Positions 6,890-8,325 of a stretch of DNA of 8,325 bases are shown here, piece after piece. This stretch comes from JBFHES01 sp041584015 (GTDB taxonomy: Bacteria; Bacteroidota; Bacteroidia; Bacteroidales; M50B96). The notes below the pieces were generated by a model. It was not told where the DNA came from. It did no database searches and saw nothing but the letters and a program-made list of their open reading frames with translations. The position numbers and the translations under genes are program-made. The number at the start of each line of letters is the position of its first letter. The first letter of the stretch is position 1. The stretch spans positions 1 through 8,325 of the forward strand of contig JBFHES010000207.1 of assembly GCA_041584015.1 (NCBI GenBank), read 5' to 3'.

Positions 6890-7324
6890 ATGGGAACAAG
6901 TATTCGTCTTGCATTTGCAGTTAGTAATGATGCAAAATTTGAAAACACACATTTTGGCGAAGCCGATAAATACCTCATTTACGAAATGACCCGTTCGAAC
7001 ATCACATTTTTGTTCGAACACATTAATGCACATAAAACAACCCAGATTGATAAGCAACACGGCTTAGAGTCAAAAGGCAAAGCAATTAGCAATTGCTTGC
7101 TTGAACATCAGGTGCAGGTATTGGTGTCGCGGCAATTCGGCCCAAACATCAAGCTCATCAATCAACACTTTGTACCAATAAAAATTGCACAAGAAACACC
7201 TGAAGAAGCCGGAGGTATTTTACATGAATACTTCAATTGGATTGACGATGAACTGACTATGAAGAAATCAGACTTTAAATTATTTACCATCAACCAGGGA
7301 ATTTTAAAAACCAATATCAACTAG
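6890..7324 (+). CDS. Second NifX/NifB-type (PF02579-like) protein, extended
   Basis: This 144-residue protein looks like a diverged NifX-like domain: RLAFAVSNDAKFENTHFGEADKYLIYE (6-32) parallels the strand-loop-strand start of the family, SKGKAISNCLLEHQVQVLVS (61-80) the central helix-strand, and RQFGPNIKLINQHFVPIKI (81-99) the 'FGP' loop also seen in the first copy. It lacks the glycine-rich GGAG loop of that copy and has a longer acidic C-terminus (100-144, EYFNWIDDEL). The lone cysteine is Cys69. A HGLESKGKA segment with His57 replaces the Gly-rich loop and could be a different cofactor or partner contact. It follows copy 2 of the ATPase by seven bases (tandem stops TAA-TAG) and precedes the hydrolase by sixteen. 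Bacteroidota relatives look familiar from similar clusters. The fold assignment is good, the cofactor unknown. Confidence 0.8.
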   Translation: MGTSIRLAFAVSNDAKFENTHFGEADKYLIYEMTRSNITFLFEHINAHKTTQIDKQHGLESKGKAISNCLLEHQVQVLVSRQFGPNIKLINQHFVPIKIAQETPEEAGGILHEYFNWIDDELTMKKSDFKLFTINQGILKTNIN

Positions 7325-7340
7325 AAAAACTATTAATATA

Positions 7341-8123
7341 ATGACACTTACTGTTCTTGTAGATAATGTAGCCAAAGATGCTTTTGGCGCCGAGCACGGA
7401 CTTTCATTTCATGTTCAACACAATGGATGTCAATTACTATTTGACACCGGTCATTCTGATCTTTTTTTAAGGAATGCCAAAGCATGTCACATCAACCTTG
7501 ATAATTTAAGCACCATTGTTTTAAGTCACGGACACTGGGACCATGGGAATGGTTTGGAATATGTATCGGATAAAAGACTTATTTGTCATCCTTCGGTATT
7601 TACCAAACGCTTCCGGAATGGCGAACAGGAAAACATTGGTCTTTTATTAAATAAGGAAACAATTGAAAAACAGTTCCGGGTGGTTGCCCGCCGACGACCT
7701 TATTATTTAGATCAGGATGTGCTGTTTCTGGGAGAAATACCGAGAATACATTCATTTGAGCACACACCATTTAATTATCACAATGAAAAAGGAGAAACTG
7801 ATGCTATACCCGATGATTCTGCTTTGGTGCTTATTGACCATGGAGAACTCATCATTTTAAGCGGATGTGCACATTCTGGAATTTGCAACATTATTAGTTA
7901 CGCGCAAAGCATTACAGGAATTCGTAAGATTAAGGCGGTATTTGGAGGCTTCCATTTAAAGCATGATGATGAGCGATTACAAGCTACCATCGAATTCTTT
8001 CGCAAACGTAAGATTAAAAATATTTATCCTTCACATTGCACTCAATTACCTGCCATGACAAAGTTTCGCTCACTACTAGGAGCAAAACAACTAAAGGCAG
8101 GCATGCAAATAAACCTAAACTGA
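7341..8123 (+). CDS. Metallo-beta-lactamase-fold hydrolase, COG1237 type
   Basis: The 260-residue protein has the full metallo-beta-lactamase core: FDTGHSDLF (34-42), the metal motif SHGHWDHGNG (62-71; His63, His65, Asp67, His68), LSGCAHSGI (173-181; His178), GGFHL (202-206; His205) and PSHCTQ (230-235; His232). The early LVDN motif, the HGHWDH form and the GCAHSG/GGFHL pair are typical of COG1237 enzymes, often labelled dihydropterin-aminobenzene-phosphate (methanopterin) synthase-like. That label should not be taken as the reaction here, since no methanopterin pathway is expected in Bacteroidota. There is no signal peptide, so it is cytosolic. As last gene of the run, directly before a terminator, it probably serves the same process, perhaps acting on a pterin- or phosphoester-type substrate. 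Substrate and metal (Zn, Fe or Mn) cannot be read from the sequence. Confidence 0.87.
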   Translation: MTLTVLVDNVAKDAFGAEHGLSFHVQHNGCQLLFDTGHSDLFLRNAKACHINLDNLSTIVLSHGHWDHGNGLEYVSDKRLICHPSVFTKRFRNGEQENIGLLLNKETIEKQFRVVARRRPYYLDQDVLFLGEIPRIHSFEHTPFNYHNEKGETDAIPDDSALVLIDHGELIILSGCAHSGICNIISYAQSITGIRKIKAVFGGFHLKHDDERLQATIEFFRKRKIKNIYPSHCTQLPAMTKFRSLLGAKQLKAGMQINLN

Positions 8124-8129
8124 AACAGT

Positions 8130-8162
8130 AAGAGCCGCTATAACTAGCGGCTCTTTATTTTA
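8130..8162 (+). terminator. Intrinsic terminator at the end of the cluster
   Basis: AGAGCCGCTA (8131-8140) pairs perfectly with TAGCGGCTCT (8145-8154) across a TAAC loop, with an extra A-T pair outside, followed by the T-rich tract TTATTTTA. It lies seven bases after the hydrolase stop codon. On the opposite strand the U-run is weak, so it mainly serves the rightward genes. Confidence 0.9.
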
Positions 8163-8180
8163 TAATTCAAACGGGTAAGC

Positions 8181-8325
8181 TTAGGCTTCTAGCACTTTTA
8201 TTTCGGAGGTCATTTTCATGGCTTGCTTATAGGTAGCACTTACTCCACAATAGCTTTCTTCCGACAGGTTCACTGCTTTTTTCAATTTCTCCATGGGTAA
8301 GTTTTTTCCGGTAAACTCATAGATA
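8181..8325 (-). CDS. OsmC/Ohr-family protein, C-terminal part (5' end outside window)
   Basis: On the minus strand the frame is open from the window edge to a TAA at 8181-8183 and gives 48 residues. They contain GKNLPMEKLKKAVNLSEESY followed by CGVSATYKQAMKMTSEIKV, which closely fits the C-terminal signature of OsmC-family proteins ('..K..RAV.LSEEKYCSVSA.L.......E..V'). The Cys in YCGVSA corresponds to the second conserved, resolving or peroxidatic cysteine of the family. OsmC/Ohr proteins reduce organic hydroperoxides, but the YhfA-like branch has no proven activity; the missing N-terminal half, with the other cysteine, is needed to tell. It converges on the cluster, with 57 bases between the stop codons. 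Confidence 0.85.
   Translation of the reverse strand, partial: IYEFTGKNLPMEKLKKAVNLSEESYCGVSATYKQAMKMTSEIKVLEA

Noticed and set aside
5937..7060. Minus- and plus-strand open frames overlapping the second ATPase gene
   Set aside because: The ATPase frame contains the Walker A and eight ferredoxin cysteines; the others have no family features.
4381..7324. Nitrogen-fixation genes or MinD cell-division genes
   Set aside because: The NifX-like and MinD-like labels reflect domain family only: no nitrogenase genes are present, and the ATPases carry ferredoxin inserts and lack an obvious C-terminal membrane helix of the MinD type.

Overview
The window looks like chromosome from a Bacteroidota organism. 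The DNA is AT-rich. Two promoter-like sites match the Bacteroidota -7 consensus TAnnTTTG (TACATTTG and TATCTTTG). Start codons sit behind A/T-rich leaders without Shine-Dalgarno motifs, and the long exported peptidase has a signal peptide ending in FGQ, which is common in this phylum. The central cluster is of a type known mainly from anaerobes, so an anaerobic or facultative lifestyle is likely. I cannot assign a genus.

Layout. (1) Bases 1-315 (+) hold the C-terminal part of a rhodanese-like protein. (2) A strong stem-loop at 343-383, with A and T tracts on its two sides, can terminate transcription in both directions between this gene and the convergent peptidase. (3) Bases 402-3755 (-) encode a large exported two-protease fusion: an M1-like gluzincin, an M28 aminopeptidase and a C-terminal PDZ domain. 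(4) A 163-bp divergent intergenic region carries the peptidase promoter and, on the other strand, a promoter overlapped by a perfect 22-bp palindrome. (5) Bases 3919-8123 (+) hold seven co-directional genes: a DUF134/UPF0251 helix-turn-helix protein with a CXXC-CXXC tail, a NifX/NifB-type (PF02579) protein, a small DUF5320-like Gly/Arg-rich protein, two adjacent MinD/Mrp-type P-loop ATPases each with an inserted 2x[4Fe-4S] ferredoxin domain, a second PF02579-type protein and a COG1237-type metallo-beta-lactamase-fold hydrolase. An intrinsic terminator at 8130-8162 closes the run. (6) Bases 8181-8325 (-) are the C-terminal end of an OsmC/Ohr-family protein.

The seven-gene run is the interesting part. 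From memory, its gene families match the 'orange protein' (Orp) gene set of Desulfovibrio and related MinD-ferredoxin/NifX clusters of anaerobes and archaea. There, ATPases with ferredoxin inserts accompany small NifX-like proteins that can hold a Mo/Cu-sulfide or Fe-S cluster. I infer a metal-sulfur cluster handling system: two ATPases that carry or transfer clusters, two small cluster acceptors, an RG-rich accessory peptide, a metallohydrolase, and a DUF134 regulator that may control its own operon through the palindrome. The biochemical role of such clusters is poorly known, and no function beyond family level can be read from the sequence.
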